NCBI GenBank assembly: GCA_015069365.1
Contig: SVIT01000003.1
Span: forward strand, 1-62,912
Length of the DNA stretch: 62,912 nt
Reading direction: 5' to 3'
DNA from: Clostridiales bacterium
Lineage (GTDB): Bacteria > Bacillota > Clostridia > Christensenellales > Borkfalkiaceae
A program made the position numbers and the translations under genes. The notes beneath the pieces were generated by a model. That model was not told the DNA's origin. It made no database searches and worked only from the letters and a program-made list of their open reading frames with translations. Within the stretch, counting starts at the first letter, position 1. Each line of letters starts with the position of its first letter. Shown here piece by piece: positions 17,725 through 26,315 of the stretch.

Positions 17725-17734
17725 GGGGCAGGTA
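17725..17734 (-). repeat. Dispersed motif copy between metY and metA
   Basis: On the minus strand reads GTCGCA-TACCTGCCCC-GCTCATTTTATT, keeping the CGCA left side and a T-rich right side. Confidence 0.7.
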
Positions 17735-17785
17735 TGCGACGAATACCATTTTAATCAAAGCAACTACGAATGAAGGTGAAGAATC

Positions 17786-18706
17786 ATGCCTATTAAAATA
17801 CCCGATAATTTACCCGCGGTTAAAACGCTGGAAAGTGAAAACATTTTCGTCATGACGGAAGGGCGCGCAATGACGCAGGACATTCGTCCTTTACGTATTT
17901 TAATCCTGAACCTAATGCCGAAAAAGATCGAGACGGAAACGCAGTTTGCGCGGCTTTTGGGAAACACCCCCTTACAGGTCGAAATGGAACTGATCCATAC
18001 AAAATCCCATCAATCGAAAAACGTTGCGGAAGAACATCTTCTGTCTTTTTACAAGACCTTTGACGATATAAAAGATCAAAACTTCGACGGCATGATCATC
18101 ACGGGCGCACCCGTGGAACACCTGGCTTTTGAAGAGGTAGAATACTGGGATGAGCTGTGCGTGATTATGGAGTGGAGCAAAAACCACGTACACAGCACCC
18201 TTCATGTTTGTTGGGGAGCGCAGGCGGCGCTTTATTACCATTACGGTATCCAAAAACAAGAAGTGCCCGCAAAAATGTTCGGAGTATTCCCCCACGTCGT
18301 GGAATATAAAAATTCGATCCTTTTCCGTGGCTTTGACGACGTGTTTATGGTACCGCAATCCCGCCACACCACCATTCTTAGAAAGGATATTGAAAAGGTA
18401 GACGGTCTTCGTATTCTCGCCTCGTCGGACAAAACGGGTGTCTATGCCGTTGCGACAAAACGTGGCAAGCAAATCTTTATCACGGGACATTCCGAATACG
18501 ACGCGGATACTTTGAAAAACGAATACCTGCGCGATCTTGCGCAGGGCAAGCCCATTTCAGTCCCTGAAAATTATTTCGTGAACAATGATCCTAATCTCCC
18601 TCCCCTCGTATCTTGGAGAGGACACGCAAATCTACTCTTTTCCAACTGGTTAAACTATTTCGTATATCAAAGCACACCTTACGACCTTAAAAAGGTTCAA
18701 GAATAA
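17786..18706 (+). CDS. metA: Homoserine O-acetyltransferase of the MetA family
   Basis: 306 residues, normal for MetA. It carries the nucleophile in [16 protein letters not shown], the His-Glu pair in FITGHSEYD, and [17 protein letters not shown] near the N-terminus. Members of this family use succinyl- or acetyl-CoA; the residue after TGAPV is Glu ([16 protein letters not shown]), the form associated with acetyl-CoA use in characterised Bacillus enzymes, where E. coli has Gly-Leu. Acetyl use also fits the adjacent O-acetylhomoserine sulfhydrylase. It lies 71 bases after metY with a GAAGGTG ribosome site, so probably the same transcript. Substrate preference is inference; the family is certain. 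Confidence 0.94.
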   Translation: MPIKIPDNLPAVKTLESENIFVMTEGRAMTQDIRPLRILILNLMPKKIETETQFARLLGNTPLQVEMELIHTKSHQSKNVAEEHLLSFYKTFDDIKDQNFDGMIITGAPVEHLAFEEVEYWDELCVIMEWSKNHVHSTLHVCWGAQAALYYHYGIQKQEVPAKMFGVFPHVVEYKNSILFRGFDDVFMVPQSRHTTILRKDIEKVDGLRILASSDKTGVYAVATKRGKQIFITGHSEYDADTLKNEYLRDLAQGKPISVPENYFVNNDPNLPPLVSWRGHANLLFSNWLNYFVYQSTPYDLKKVQE

Positions 18707-18763
18707 GATATTCAACGCGTACATGGGCGCATGATTTCTCAAAATTCCCCAAAGGAGGCTTTT

Positions 18764-20020
18764 ATGAAGAACTACGTCAAATACTGTACCACGCTACCCC
18801 TCACTGCATTGTTATTATGCTCGGGCACAGGCTGTCATATCGAGAAAAAGATCGCTGCGGCGGAACTCTCCTCAGCCTATACCCGCCAAACGACCGAAAT
18901 GGTAACAATTACGGAGGAATTTGAAAGTGCCATGGCGGATTTTTCCATGACGCTGTTTAAAAAGACCGTGACAAAGGACGCACGCAACGACCTTGTTTCC
19001 CCTCTATCCGCAGCAACCTGCCTTGCCCTTGTCAACAACGGCGCAAACGGCAATACACGCGTACAGATCGAAACTTTATTCGGCATGCAAACGGAAGAAT
19101 TAAACCGTTCTCTCTATGCCTATACAACCAACCTTTATACGGGCAAAAATTGCGAGATGAATATCGCAAACTCCATCTGGTTTAGAGAAAACGAGTTGAA
19201 CGTTCAGCCCGATTTCTTGCAGACGAACGCCGACTGGTTCAACGCACAAATCTACGCCGCACCCTTTAACGGCGAAACGGTCAAAGATATCAATAACTGG
19301 TGCTATAATAAAACCAAGGGCAAAATAGATAGAATCCTCGACAACATCGAACCTCAAAGTATGATGTATCTTATCAACGCCTTGGATTTTGACGCGAAAT
19401 GGGCAAACGAATACGAGCGTAAAGATATCGAAGACGGCGTATTCCATAATTACGACGGTACGAATACGGACGTAAAAATGCTTTATTCCGAGCAATCCCG
19501 TCTCCTCTATGATGATCAAATGACGGGCTTTATCCGCCCCTACGCAGGAAACGAATACAGCTTTGTTGCTCTTCTCCCCGACGAAGGCGTTGACGTATAC
19601 GAATACGCGGAAACGCTCACGGGCGAAAAGTGGCAAACCCTGTTTGAAAACTTGGAATATCGTGAAATTCATGCACGCATACCCGAGTTCTCGTACAATA
19701 TGGAATTCTCTCTCAAGAAGACTTTGCAAGATCTCGGTGTAACGGATATGTTCTCCTCAGCAGCAGATTTTAGCAAAATCGGCAACACCAACAATGGCAC
19801 TCCTCTCTTTTGCGAGGAAGTAAGACAAAAGACCGTTGTTGAACTTAGCAGAAACGGAACAAAGCTCGCAGCGGTCACACTGGCTGGGGTTGGATGCGCC
19901 AGCGCGCCTGCCGATCCTGCCGAAAAGGTATATATTACACTCGATAGACCTTTCCTTTACGCAATCGTGGACAATACACACAATTTACCCCTCTTTATAG
20001 GACTGGTAAATAAGCTTTGA
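18764..20020 (+). CDS. Serpin-family protease inhibitor lipoprotein
   Basis: 418 residues from the ATG that follows AAAGGAGG (an ATG at 18731 in the same frame lacks a site). A signal peptide ends in a Gly-Thr-Gly-Cys lipobox, so the serpin should be anchored outside the membrane. Serpin landmarks are NDLVSPLSAATCLALVNNGA, ANSIWFRENELNVQPDFLQ, YLINALDFDAKW, FVALLPDEGVDVYEY, and the C-terminal DRPFLYAIVDNTHNLPLFIGLV. The hinge before the reactive loop reads RNGTKLAAVTLAGVG, departing from the EEGTEAAAAT consensus but keeping small residues; the loop contains CASAPADPAE. It would trap host or community proteases. 57 bases after metA, with a motif-like remnant between them. Confidence 0.92.
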   Translation: MKNYVKYCTTLPLTALLLCSGTGCHIEKKIAAAELSSAYTRQTTEMVTITEEFESAMADFSMTLFKKTVTKDARNDLVSPLSAATCLALVNNGANGNTRVQIETLFGMQTEELNRSLYAYTTNLYTGKNCEMNIANSIWFRENELNVQPDFLQTNADWFNAQIYAAPFNGETVKDINNWCYNKTKGKIDRILDNIEPQSMMYLINALDFDAKWANEYERKDIEDGVFHNYDGTNTDVKMLYSEQSRLLYDDQMTGFIRPYAGNEYSFVALLPDEGVDVYEYAETLTGEKWQTLFENLEYREIHARIPEFSYNMEFSLKKTLQDLGVTDMFSSAADFSKIGNTNNGTPLFCEEVRQKTVVELSRNGTKLAAVTLAGVGCASAPADPAEKVYITLDRPFLYAIVDNTHNLPLFIGLVNKL

Positions 20021-20044
20021 TCGCATACCTGCCCCTATCGTTTA
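20021..20044 (+). repeat. Extended dispersed motif copy after the serpin gene
   Basis: Starts at the base after the serpin stop: TCGCA-TACCTGCCCC-TATCGTTT, closely matching the full consensus. It lies between the stop and the terminator. Confidence 0.8.
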
Positions 20045-20059
20045 CAATAAAATGACGTG

Positions 20060-20098
20060 AAAAACCGCCGTTGCGTTTTATTCGCAACGGCGGTTTTT
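20060..20098. terminator. Bidirectional terminator between serpin and tcdA
   Basis: Perfect 16-bp stem (AAAAACCGCCGTTGCG and its complement) with a 7-base loop and T-runs on both strands; the two genes converge on it. Confidence 0.93.
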
Positions 20099-20106
20099 TT
20101 TGTTTT

Positions 20107-20805
20107 TTAGCCTTTTACAATATCCTTTATAACCTCGCCTGCGATAATCAAACCGACCACCGAAGGCACGAACGCCACACTGCCAGGAATCCCCTTTCCG
20201 GACTCTTCATCAACAAGAGGAGAGGCGATAGGCTCTTCTTTCGAATAGACCACTTTTACGTGCTCTATTCCGCGTTTTTTTAACTCACGGCGCATGACTC
20301 TTGCTAAGGGGCAAACGCTCGTTTTTGCGATATCCGCCACCTCAAACGCCGTAGGATCAAGCTTGTTCCCCGCCCCCATTGAAGAAATCACGGGTACGTT
20401 CACCTGCTTCGCACGCTCTATCAGCGCGATTTTACCGCTGACCGTATCAATCGCGTCTACGATATAATCATACTGCGAAAAATCAAAGCTATCCGCCGTT
20501 TCGGGCAAGTAAAAAAGATTATACGTACGCACCAGAATATCGGGATTGATATCCTTGGCACGTTCTGCCGCGACCTCGGTCTTATACCGACCAACCGTGG
20601 AACGTAATGCAATAATCTGACGGTTGAGGTTGGATACACTGACCGTATCTTTATCAATCAAATCTATCGCCCCGACGCCGCTGCGCGCCAACGCCTCGAC
20701 AACGTAACCGCCGACGCCCCCGACGCCAAACACCGCTACACGGGCTTTCTTTAGTTTTTCAACGCCCTCTTCACCAAGAAGAATGGCTGTCCTAGAAAAT
20801 GGCAT
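20107..20805 (-). CDS. tcdA: tRNA threonylcarbamoyladenosine dehydratase (TcdA/YgdL type)
   Basis: 232 residues from the ATG preceded by GGAGGGG; the frame runs 11 codons further upstream but without a ribosome site. E1-like fold with the ATP-binding VAVFGVGGVGGYVVEALARSGVG, DLIDKDTVSVSNLNRQ, YDYIVDAIDTVSGKIALIERA and SSMGAGNKLDPTAFEVADI. The SxMGAGNKxDPT segment and the missing C-terminal rhodanese or MoaD-docking parts point to TcdA, which cyclises t6A37 in tRNAs using ATP, rather than ThiF or MoeB. The next gene downstream on the same strand ends the other way against a terminator, so tcdA is likely transcribed with or just after the MBL-fold gene located upstream. Confidence 0.9.
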   Translation of the reverse strand: MPFSRTAILLGEEGVEKLKKARVAVFGVGGVGGYVVEALARSGVGAIDLIDKDTVSVSNLNRQIIALRSTVGRYKTEVAAERAKDINPDILVRTYNLFYLPETADSFDFSQYDYIVDAIDTVSGKIALIERAKQVNVPVISSMGAGNKLDPTAFEVADIAKTSVCPLARVMRRELKKRGIEHVKVVYSKEEPIASPLVDEESGKGIPGSVAFVPSVVGLIIAGEVIKDIVKG

Positions 20806-20857
20806 CTTCCCCTCCATTTTATGATTCATTGCGTACACGGTATGCCCGTTTCAAAAA

Positions 20858-22039
20858 TCAATCCAGCCAAGCGGTTGGCATTGTCCTGTTTTTCTTGAAC
20901 CATTCGGTATCCTTAAACAGCGTATTATTCGCCGAGCAATTCACGCGCACCTCACCGTCAATACAAGATACGACGATATTTCCGTTCATGGATTCCCCTT
21001 TCTTTCCGTCCGCAGAAATCACGGTCGTCACGTATACTTTGTCCGTATAAGTGGCAACTCTGTCCACGAACGCCTGCGACGGGAACTGGTTGGCTACGTT
21101 GCTCGTGTATTCGCTACTGCCGCAACAACAGCAAACACAGACGATTTCAGGTTGAATCACCGACAGCAATTCTTCTGTGCTAGACGTAGGACTTCCGTGA
21201 TGTCCGCCCTTATAGAGCACGCATTTCGGAAGATTGTTATTCTCCACCAAGGACTCCTCGCCGCGTTCTTCCAAATCCCCCGTGAAGAGGTAATTGTTCG
21301 CCCCTTGAGTCAACAGCATGCACACCGAATAATCATTCTCGTCCGAAGTCTTATTTTCATAGAATTTCTGGTATAAGAAATTCATGGTAATCCCCTCGCC
21401 AAGGGTATAGCTGCGAGACGCGCCGTTTTCGTTATTCCAGCACTCTAAGGCGGTATAATGCTTTGCGCCAAGCGCAACCTCCGCATTTCGTTTCGCCTCA
21501 TAATCCTTGCGAATCACCGTGTCTTTATTTGTCAAAGGATAATCTATGACCGTTTCGCAGACAAAGCTGTCAAACACGCCTTTTGCCGTGGACGTGCCTA
21601 CAAAACCTGCGATATGGTCCTGGTCGGCATGCGTCGCGATCACGTACTCTAAAACGCCGTCGGTGCAATATTCCTGTATGTAGGGCACAATTGTTGCCGC
21701 TGAACCCTTTCTTGAGCCTGCGTCGATCAAAACCTCGGTATTCCCCGCCTTGATCAGCGTACAATCCCCCGTATACTGGTTGCCCAGTTCTAAAAAGTGG
21801 ATGCTAAGGTCGCCGCTTTCAATATCTGCAGGCGGCACAACTGTTTCTTCAGAAGAAACCTCGTTTTTTCCCGAACTGCTAGAATTGCCCCCTATTGAGA
21901 CGTTGTCCTTGGACGATGAGTTTTCTTGCGAGGAAGCACCCGAAATCGGCGGCAACAACATTTCACAAGCGGGCGCGCCTATACACGATAACGTCAATAC
22001 GAGTGCGCATAAAAACGTTTTTATCTTTATTTTCAACAT
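20858..22039 (-). CDS. ComEC/Rec2-like MBL-fold lipoprotein
   Basis: 393 residues. Lipoprotein signal (LTLSCIGAPAC) and a Ser/Asn-rich linker to about residue 70, then a metallo-beta-lactamase fold like the soluble domain of ComEC: DLSIHFLELGNQYTGDCTLIKAG, VLIDAGSRKGSAA, the metal motif ATHADQDHIAGF, DYSVCMLLTQGANNYLFTGDLEERGEE and LYKGGHHGSPTSSTEELL. The membrane channel of ComEC is absent. Free-standing ComEC-like MBL proteins are probably exported nucleases or phosphodiesterases, but no substrate is established. A run CVCCCC occupies the place where relatives have a Ser-Gly-Asn turn after the last metal His, which is odd for an exported protein. The gene is between tcdA and the pfl terminator. 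Confidence 0.87.
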   Translation of the reverse strand: MLKIKIKTFLCALVLTLSCIGAPACEMLLPPISGASSQENSSSKDNVSIGGNSSSSGKNEVSSEETVVPPADIESGDLSIHFLELGNQYTGDCTLIKAGNTEVLIDAGSRKGSAATIVPYIQEYCTDGVLEYVIATHADQDHIAGFVGTSTAKGVFDSFVCETVIDYPLTNKDTVIRKDYEAKRNAEVALGAKHYTALECWNNENGASRSYTLGEGITMNFLYQKFYENKTSDENDYSVCMLLTQGANNYLFTGDLEERGEESLVENNNLPKCVLYKGGHHGSPTSSTEELLSVIQPEIVCVCCCCGSSEYTSNVANQFPSQAFVDRVATYTDKVYVTTVISADGKKGESMNGNIVVSCIDGEVRVNCSANNTLFKDTEWFKKNRTMPTAWLD

Positions 22040-22053
22040 AATTCTCCCGATTG

Positions 22054-22087
22054 AAAAAACTGCCGTCGAAAATCTCGACGGCAGTTT
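22054..22087 (-). terminator. Terminator of the pfl operon
   Basis: 13-bp perfect stem AAACTGCCGTCGA/TCGACGGCAGTTT with a short loop, and a T-run on the minus strand, 25 bases after the glycyl-radical domain gene. Confidence 0.9.
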
Positions 22088-22111
22088 GTTACATAGTGCT
22101 ACGCCAAGCCA

Positions 22112-22345
22112 TTACATGGATTCGTGAATGGTTCTAGCGATAACGTCGTCCTGCTGCTCCTTCGTCAATTTAATGAAGTTTACCGCATAACCGGAAACAC
22201 GAATAGTGAGCTGAGGATATTTTTCAGGATGAGCCTGTGCATCCAAAAGGGTTTCGCGATCGAATACGTTTACGTTAAGGTGATAGCCACCGTCGCCAAC
22301 GTAGCCGTCTAACATGTTAACTAAGTTATCTACTCTGTTCGACAT
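22112..22345 (-). CDS. Separate glycyl-radical domain of pyruvate formate-lyase
   Basis: 77 residues corresponding to the last part of [23 protein letters not shown], then [16 protein letters not shown], the signature with the radical glycine, and a C-terminus [12 protein letters not shown] as in full PFLs. It begins ATG with AAGGAG 8 bases upstream and is preceded by 90 non-coding bases with stops, so it is a real gene and not the product of a frameshift. Relatives such as GrcA (YfiD) are spare parts that repair an oxygen-cut PFL, but here the main PflB has no such domain, so this peptide should be an obligatory second subunit. The activase PflA in the same operon would install the radical. 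Confidence 0.93.
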   Translation of the reverse strand: MSNRVDNLVNMLDGYVGDGGYHLNVNVFDRETLLDAQAHPEKYPQLTIRVSGYAVNFIKLTKEQQDDVIARTIHESM

Positions 22346-22435
22346 AATTTTTATCTCCTTATTTTTATTTTATTCTCAGCGGCCGCGTTTTGTCATTACA
22401 CAGCGCGCGACCGAGGATTTTTTGAGGGCTTACGA

Positions 22436-24469
22436 TTAGTCCTCTTTACCCAACGAGCTGGGCGTAATCGAGAAGGTGTTGGAAATACCGTCTCTGGAAT
22501 ATTCGTAAGGCAATTTAGCAACAGATTCCAAGGAAGCCAAAGCGCCGTTGCAATCTCTGCCGTGCATGGGGTTCGCACCGGGAGCGAGAGGCGTACCTGC
22601 TCTTCTACCGTCGGGCGTGTTACCCGTCTTCTTACCGTATACAACGTTGGACGTGATCGTCAAGATCGAAGTCGTAGGAACGCTGCCACGATAGGTGTAG
22701 TGGCTCTTAACCTTCTTCATAAACGTCTTAACAAGCCATACTGCGATTTCGTCTGCTCTGTCATCGTTGTTGCCGTATTTCGGGAAATCCCCTTCGATAC
22801 GATAGTCCACAACGATACCGTCTTCGTTACGTACGGGATATACTTTCGCGTACTTGATAGCGGACAATGCGTCTGCTGCGCAGGAAAGACCAGCGATACC
22901 CGTTGCGAAGAAACGGCGAACGTTGGTGTCGTGCAATGCCATTTCCAACGCTTCGTAGCTGTACTTATCGTGCATATAGTGGATAAGGTTAAGCGTGTTT
23001 ACATACAAGTCTGCAAGCCACGTCATCATGTTGTCATATTTTGCAATAACTTCGTTGTAATCCAACGCGTCGTTGCTGGTAATGGGCATGAATTCGGGGG
23101 ATACCTGCATAGGTTTGCCCGTCTTCTTGTCCTTCATCATTTCGTCCTTACCGCCGTTGATTGCATAGAGCAAGCACTTTGCAAGGTTCGCTCTTGCGCC
23201 GAAGAACTGCATATCTTTACCAACCTTCATACAGCTTACGCAGCAAGCGATCGCGTAATCGTCACCCATTTCAGGACGCATAAGATCGTCGCTTTCGTAC
23301 TGAATGGAAGAGGTGCGGATGGAAAGCTCTGCACAGTATCTCTTGAAGCCAACGGGCAATCTCTTAGACCAAAGAACCGTAAGGTTGGGTTCGGGTGCAG
23401 GACCAAGGTTTTCAAGGGTATGAAGGATACGGAACGCCGTCTTGGTAACGAGGGATCTTCCGTCTACGCCCATACCGCCGATCGCCTCGGTAACCCAGGT
23501 AGGGTCGCCCGAGAACAATTCGTTGTATTCTTTCGTTCTCATGAACTTCACGATACGAAGCTTCATAACGAAATGGTCGATATATTCCTGAGCCTGCGTT
23601 TCGGTGATAAGGCCTTTCGCGAGGTCACGTTCGATATAAATATCAAGGAACGTGGTGTTTCTACCGATGGACATAGCCGCGCCGTTTTGATCTTTAACAG
23701 CAGCGAGGTAACCAAAGTACAACGCCTGGATTGCTTCCTGCGCCGTCGTTGCAGGTTGAGAAATGTCGCAACCGTAGATAGCAGCCATTTCTTTGAGCGC
23801 CTTCAACGCTTTGATTTGATCAGCCAATTCTTCACGGTTTCTAACCTTTTCAGGGGTCATGTCGCCGTTGATAGCCAACTTGTCTTCTTCTTTCTTTCTA
23901 ATGAGGTAATCTACACCGTAAAGTGCGATACGACGATAGTCGCCGATGATACGGCCTCTGCCGTATGCGTCGGGTAAACCAGTCAAAATGTGTGCGGAAC
24001 GAGCCGCTCTCATTTCCGGCGTGTATGCGTCGAACACACCTTCGTTGTGCGTCTTACGATATTTTGTGAAAATTTCTTTAACGGTGGGATCGATCTGGTA
24101 GCCGTACATTTCCAAAGCGCCTTCCGACATACGGATACCGCCGAAGGGTTGCAAAGCACGCTTGAAAGGTTCGTCCGTCTGCAAACCAACGATCTTTTCA
24201 AGATCCTTATCAAGATAGCCTGCGCCGTGGGATGTCAACGTGGAAACGATCTTCGTATCCGCATTGAGAACACCGCCTGCTTCGCGTTCTTTCTTGGACA
24301 AATCACAAACGATATCCCAAAGCTTTTTCGTACCTTCCGTTGCGGGAGCAAGGAACGTAGCGTCGCCTTCATACGGCGTATAGTTATGCTGAATGAAATC
24401 ACGCACATCTACTTCGTCGTCGCACCATTTACCGGGAATAAAACCTTCCCAACCTTTGTATTGCATCAT
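22436..24469 (-). CDS. pflB: Pyruvate formate-lyase core subunit lacking the glycyl-radical domain
   Basis: 677 residues against about 740-760 for normal PFL. The N-terminus ([23 protein letters not shown]) and the active-site pair in [21 protein letters not shown] are typical, as are [13 protein letters not shown]-type substrate residues and the [20 protein letters not shown] region. The protein stops in [15 protein letters not shown], exactly where complete enzymes pass into the C-terminal glycine-radical domain, which is encoded by the next gene. PFL converts pyruvate and CoA to acetyl-CoA and formate. The start is ATG-ATG with TAGGAG upstream. A 70-base gap from the preceding thioredoxin-like gene contains a TTGTCT/AGACAA hairpin, perhaps stabilising this part of the mRNA. 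Confidence 0.95.
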   Translation of the reverse strand: MMQYKGWEGFIPGKWCDDEVDVRDFIQHNYTPYEGDATFLAPATEGTKKLWDIVCDLSKKEREAGGVLNADTKIVSTLTSHGAGYLDKDLEKIVGLQTDEPFKRALQPFGGIRMSEGALEMYGYQIDPTVKEIFTKYRKTHNEGVFDAYTPEMRAARSAHILTGLPDAYGRGRIIGDYRRIALYGVDYLIRKKEEDKLAINGDMTPEKVRNREELADQIKALKALKEMAAIYGCDISQPATTAQEAIQALYFGYLAAVKDQNGAAMSIGRNTTFLDIYIERDLAKGLITETQAQEYIDHFVMKLRIVKFMRTKEYNELFSGDPTWVTEAIGGMGVDGRSLVTKTAFRILHTLENLGPAPEPNLTVLWSKRLPVGFKRYCAELSIRTSSIQYESDDLMRPEMGDDYAIACCVSCMKVGKDMQFFGARANLAKCLLYAINGGKDEMMKDKKTGKPMQVSPEFMPITSNDALDYNEVIAKYDNMMTWLADLYVNTLNLIHYMHDKYSYEALEMALHDTNVRRFFATGIAGLSCAADALSAIKYAKVYPVRNEDGIVVDYRIEGDFPKYGNNDDRADEIAVWLVKTFMKKVKSHYTYRGSVPTTSILTITSNVVYGKKTGNTPDGRRAGTPLAPGANPMHGRDCNGALASLESVAKLPYEYSRDGISNTFSITPSSLGKED

Positions 24470-24539
24470 ATCAGTACTCCTAATAATTTATTTTCTTTAT
24501 CTTTCGCGTTGTCTTTTTAGACAAACGTTTTTTTCGTCG

Positions 24540-24860
24540 TTATTTTTTAAGTACTTTTCTTTCTTCCACTTTGGCATCAATCCACATCTCGAGGATTTCC
24601 TCGGGCTGGAACCCCGAGCACCGCGCGAATATCTCGCCGTCGTCTACCAAAAGGATTGTGGGCACTTTTTCCACTTCCCATTCTTCCATCAACGCCATCG
24701 TCGAATAATCCGCCTCTACGTGCACCAACCGAAGATCGTTGCGCGCGTCGCAGATATCTTTCAAAATCGGCATGAGGGTCAAACAGTTTGCGCAGGATTC
24801 ACCGCTGATCTCCACGCAACAAAGCCCTTTCAACTGCTCTTTGTAATCGTTTACGTTCAT
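24540..24860 (-). CDS. Thioredoxin-like protein with CANC motif in the pfl operon
   Basis: 106 residues. Thioredoxin fold with VEISGESCANCLTLMPILKDI (CxxC as CANC, unlike the usual CGPC), LVHVEADYSTMALMEEW, and the cis-proline loop VEKVPTILLVDDGE. It should be a cytosolic thiol oxidoreductase or a Cys-based binding partner. Its ATG follows the pflA stop without a gap, with GGAGAG inside pflA, so it is translationally coupled to the activase and precedes pflB. The position suggests that it serves the PFL system, for example by keeping the catalytic Cys pair or the split subunits reduced, but that role is inference. Confidence 0.85.
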   Translation of the reverse strand: MNVNDYKEQLKGLCCVEISGESCANCLTLMPILKDICDARNDLRLVHVEADYSTMALMEEWEVEKVPTILLVDDGEIFARCSGFQPEEILEMWIDAKVEERKVLKK

Positions 24861-25601
24861 TTATTTCTCTCCGTTCAATCCCTCGCAAAGAATACGTTTT
24901 GCATGCAGCACCCTTTCTTTCGTCGGCGCCGATACGTCCTTTAAGGGATATTCTAAACCAAGCTTTTCATATTTGACCGTACCCATCGTATGATACGGCA
25001 ACACCTCGACCTTTTCCACCGTCTTCAGCCCGTCGATAAACGCGCGGGTGCGTTGCAGACTTTCTTCCCCGTCGGTGAGTCCCGGCACAAGCACTTGTCT
25101 GATCCAAATTTTCTTGCCTTGCTCACTCAAAAAACGCGCAAACGCAAGGGTGTTTTCATTCGACTGCCCCGTTAAACGTCTGCAAGCCTCATCGTCGATG
25201 TGTTTGATATCCAAGAGGAATAAATCGGTCAATTCCGCCAACTTTTTATGCTTTTCCACACTCGCCTCCACGCCCTCGCGGAAGGTAATGCCCGAAGTAT
25301 CTACGCAAGTATGAATCCCTTTTGCCTTGAGCAGGGTAAACAGCTCGATCACGAAATCAATCTGGGTAAGCGGTTCGCCGCCGGTGACCGTTACGCCCCC
25401 CTTGTCCCCAAAATAATTCTTATACCGAAGCGCGCGAGACACGACTTCTTCCGCCGTGTAGCGTTCTCCGCCCTCCCCCCAGGTATCAGGATTGTGGCAA
25501 TACTGACAGCGCAACGGGCAGCCCTGCAAAAAGATCACAAAGCGTATGCCCGGTCCGTCCACGGTACCGAAGGATTCGAAAGAATGAATACGTCCCGTCA
25601 T
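24861..25601 (-). CDS. pflA: Pyruvate formate-lyase activating enzyme
   Basis: 246 residues, standard PflA length. Radical SAM enzyme with the cluster motif FLQGCPLRCQYCHNPDTW (Cys-x3-Cys-x2-Cys), GGVTVTGGEPLTQIDF, VDTSGITF, LLDIKHIDD and RQVLVPGLTDGEESL, then the C-terminal VEVLPYHTMGTVKYEKLGLEYPL. It abstracts a hydrogen from the PFL glycine using SAM and a 4Fe-4S cluster; here the target glycine is on the separate small subunit. First gene of pflA-trx-pflB-grd. ATG with AGGGGGC upstream and a perfect sigma-A promoter about 85 bases before the gene. Gene order with the activase first is the reverse of the usual pflB-pflA. Confidence 0.95.
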   Translation of the reverse strand: MTGRIHSFESFGTVDGPGIRFVIFLQGCPLRCQYCHNPDTWGEGGERYTAEEVVSRALRYKNYFGDKGGVTVTGGEPLTQIDFVIELFTLLKAKGIHTCVDTSGITFREGVEASVEKHKKLAELTDLFLLDIKHIDDEACRRLTGQSNENTLAFARFLSEQGKKIWIRQVLVPGLTDGEESLQRTRAFIDGLKTVEKVEVLPYHTMGTVKYEKLGLEYPLKDVSAPTKERVLHAKRILCEGLNGEK

Positions 25602-25637
25602 TTTTCCAGCCCCCTTTTTACCGTTTACGCACTCTGC

Positions 25638-25659
25638 AAAATAAGGCGTACGCCTATTT
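25638..25659 (-). promoter_or_regulatory. Palindrome GGCGTACGCC in the pfl leader, possible operator
   Basis: A 12-base perfect palindrome AGGCGTACGCCT flanked by A/T arms that extend the symmetry with one bulged base. It lies between the promoter and pflA, within the untranslated leader. It does not match the Rex or Fnr box. A regulatory role is a guess from position and symmetry. Confidence 0.4.
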
Positions 25660-25690
25660 CGCGTGACGCCCCGTTTCCTCTGTCGGCTTT

Positions 25691-25719
25691 ATTATAGCAA
25701 ACCTATGTCTGTTTGTCAA
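25691..25719 (-). promoter_or_regulatory. Consensus sigma-A promoter of the pfl operon
   Basis: Minus strand -35 TTGACA (25714-25719), 17-base spacer, -10 TATAAT (25691-25696), both perfect. Confidence 0.9.
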
Positions 25720-25802
25720 GTCTTTGCAGTTATTTTTTTTCTTTTTTATCATTCATGATAAAGTGAGATTTTTCCAACCGCTCGGAGCGCACAGCAGCAT
25801 CA

Positions 25803-26306
25803 TCATTTAAATATGAAATATTTTCTCGCCACGTAGTTGAAAACCAGCACGATACACGTCATAATCGCCTTTGCCAACCATTCTTCCCACGGCAATAAGA
25901 ACTCTGTCCTGCCAAATAGCGTAATGTCAGGAAAAATCAAAACGAGTAACGCAATCCCCAACTCGGTGATTCCTAAACCGACCAACCCGATCACTGTAAA
26001 GATCATCAAGGATTTTTTCGATCGCACCTCTTCCTCATTTTGAACCGCGCGGAACACAAACCGCACGGACAAAAACCAGTTGACGGCCAAGCCTACGCAA
26101 AACCCCAACGCCGTCGCAATAACGAGCGACGTAATATCCCATGCCCCATTGTCAATCAATCTTGCAGGTAAAATCCATTGACGGAACAGATAAAATACGG
26201 CATAGTCCACCAAGGTCGCCGTTCCGCCCACGATTAAAAAACGGACAATCTCATAAAAGAGCTGTTTGGGCGTCTGTTCTATTCTTTCGTTTTTCTGTTC
26301 TTCCAT
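25803..26306 (-). CDS. GtrA-like membrane protein
   Basis: 167 residues with four predicted membrane helices, beginning YEIVRFLIVGGTATLVDYAVFYLFRQ, the standard start of the GtrA family, and including GFCVGLAVNWFLSVRFVF and VFNYVARKYFIF at the end. GtrA-like proteins are thought to help move polyprenyl-linked sugars across the membrane for glycosylation of surface polymers. It follows yfhO by 9 bases with AAAGGGG, so the two form an operon. YfhO-type proteins are connected with lipoteichoic acid glycosylation, which agrees with such a role. The gene ends about 80 bases before the pfl promoter with no clear terminator. Confidence 0.88.
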   Translation of the reverse strand: MEEQKNERIEQTPKQLFYEIVRFLIVGGTATLVDYAVFYLFRQWILPARLIDNGAWDITSLVIATALGFCVGLAVNWFLSVRFVFRAVQNEEEVRSKKSLMIFTVIGLVGLGITELGIALLVLIFPDITLFGRTEFLLPWEEWLAKAIMTCIVLVFNYVARKYFIFK

Positions 26307-26315
26307 AGTTCCCCT

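Noticed and set aside
22346-22435. Frameshift splitting one pflB gene
   Set aside because: The 90 bases between the parts are non-coding with stops in the relevant frames, and the second part has its own AAGGAG and ATG at a domain boundary.
25741-25770. Hairpin TTTATCAT/ATGATAAA after gtrA as terminator
   Set aside because: On the gtrA strand it is followed by A, not T, and the loop is too small.
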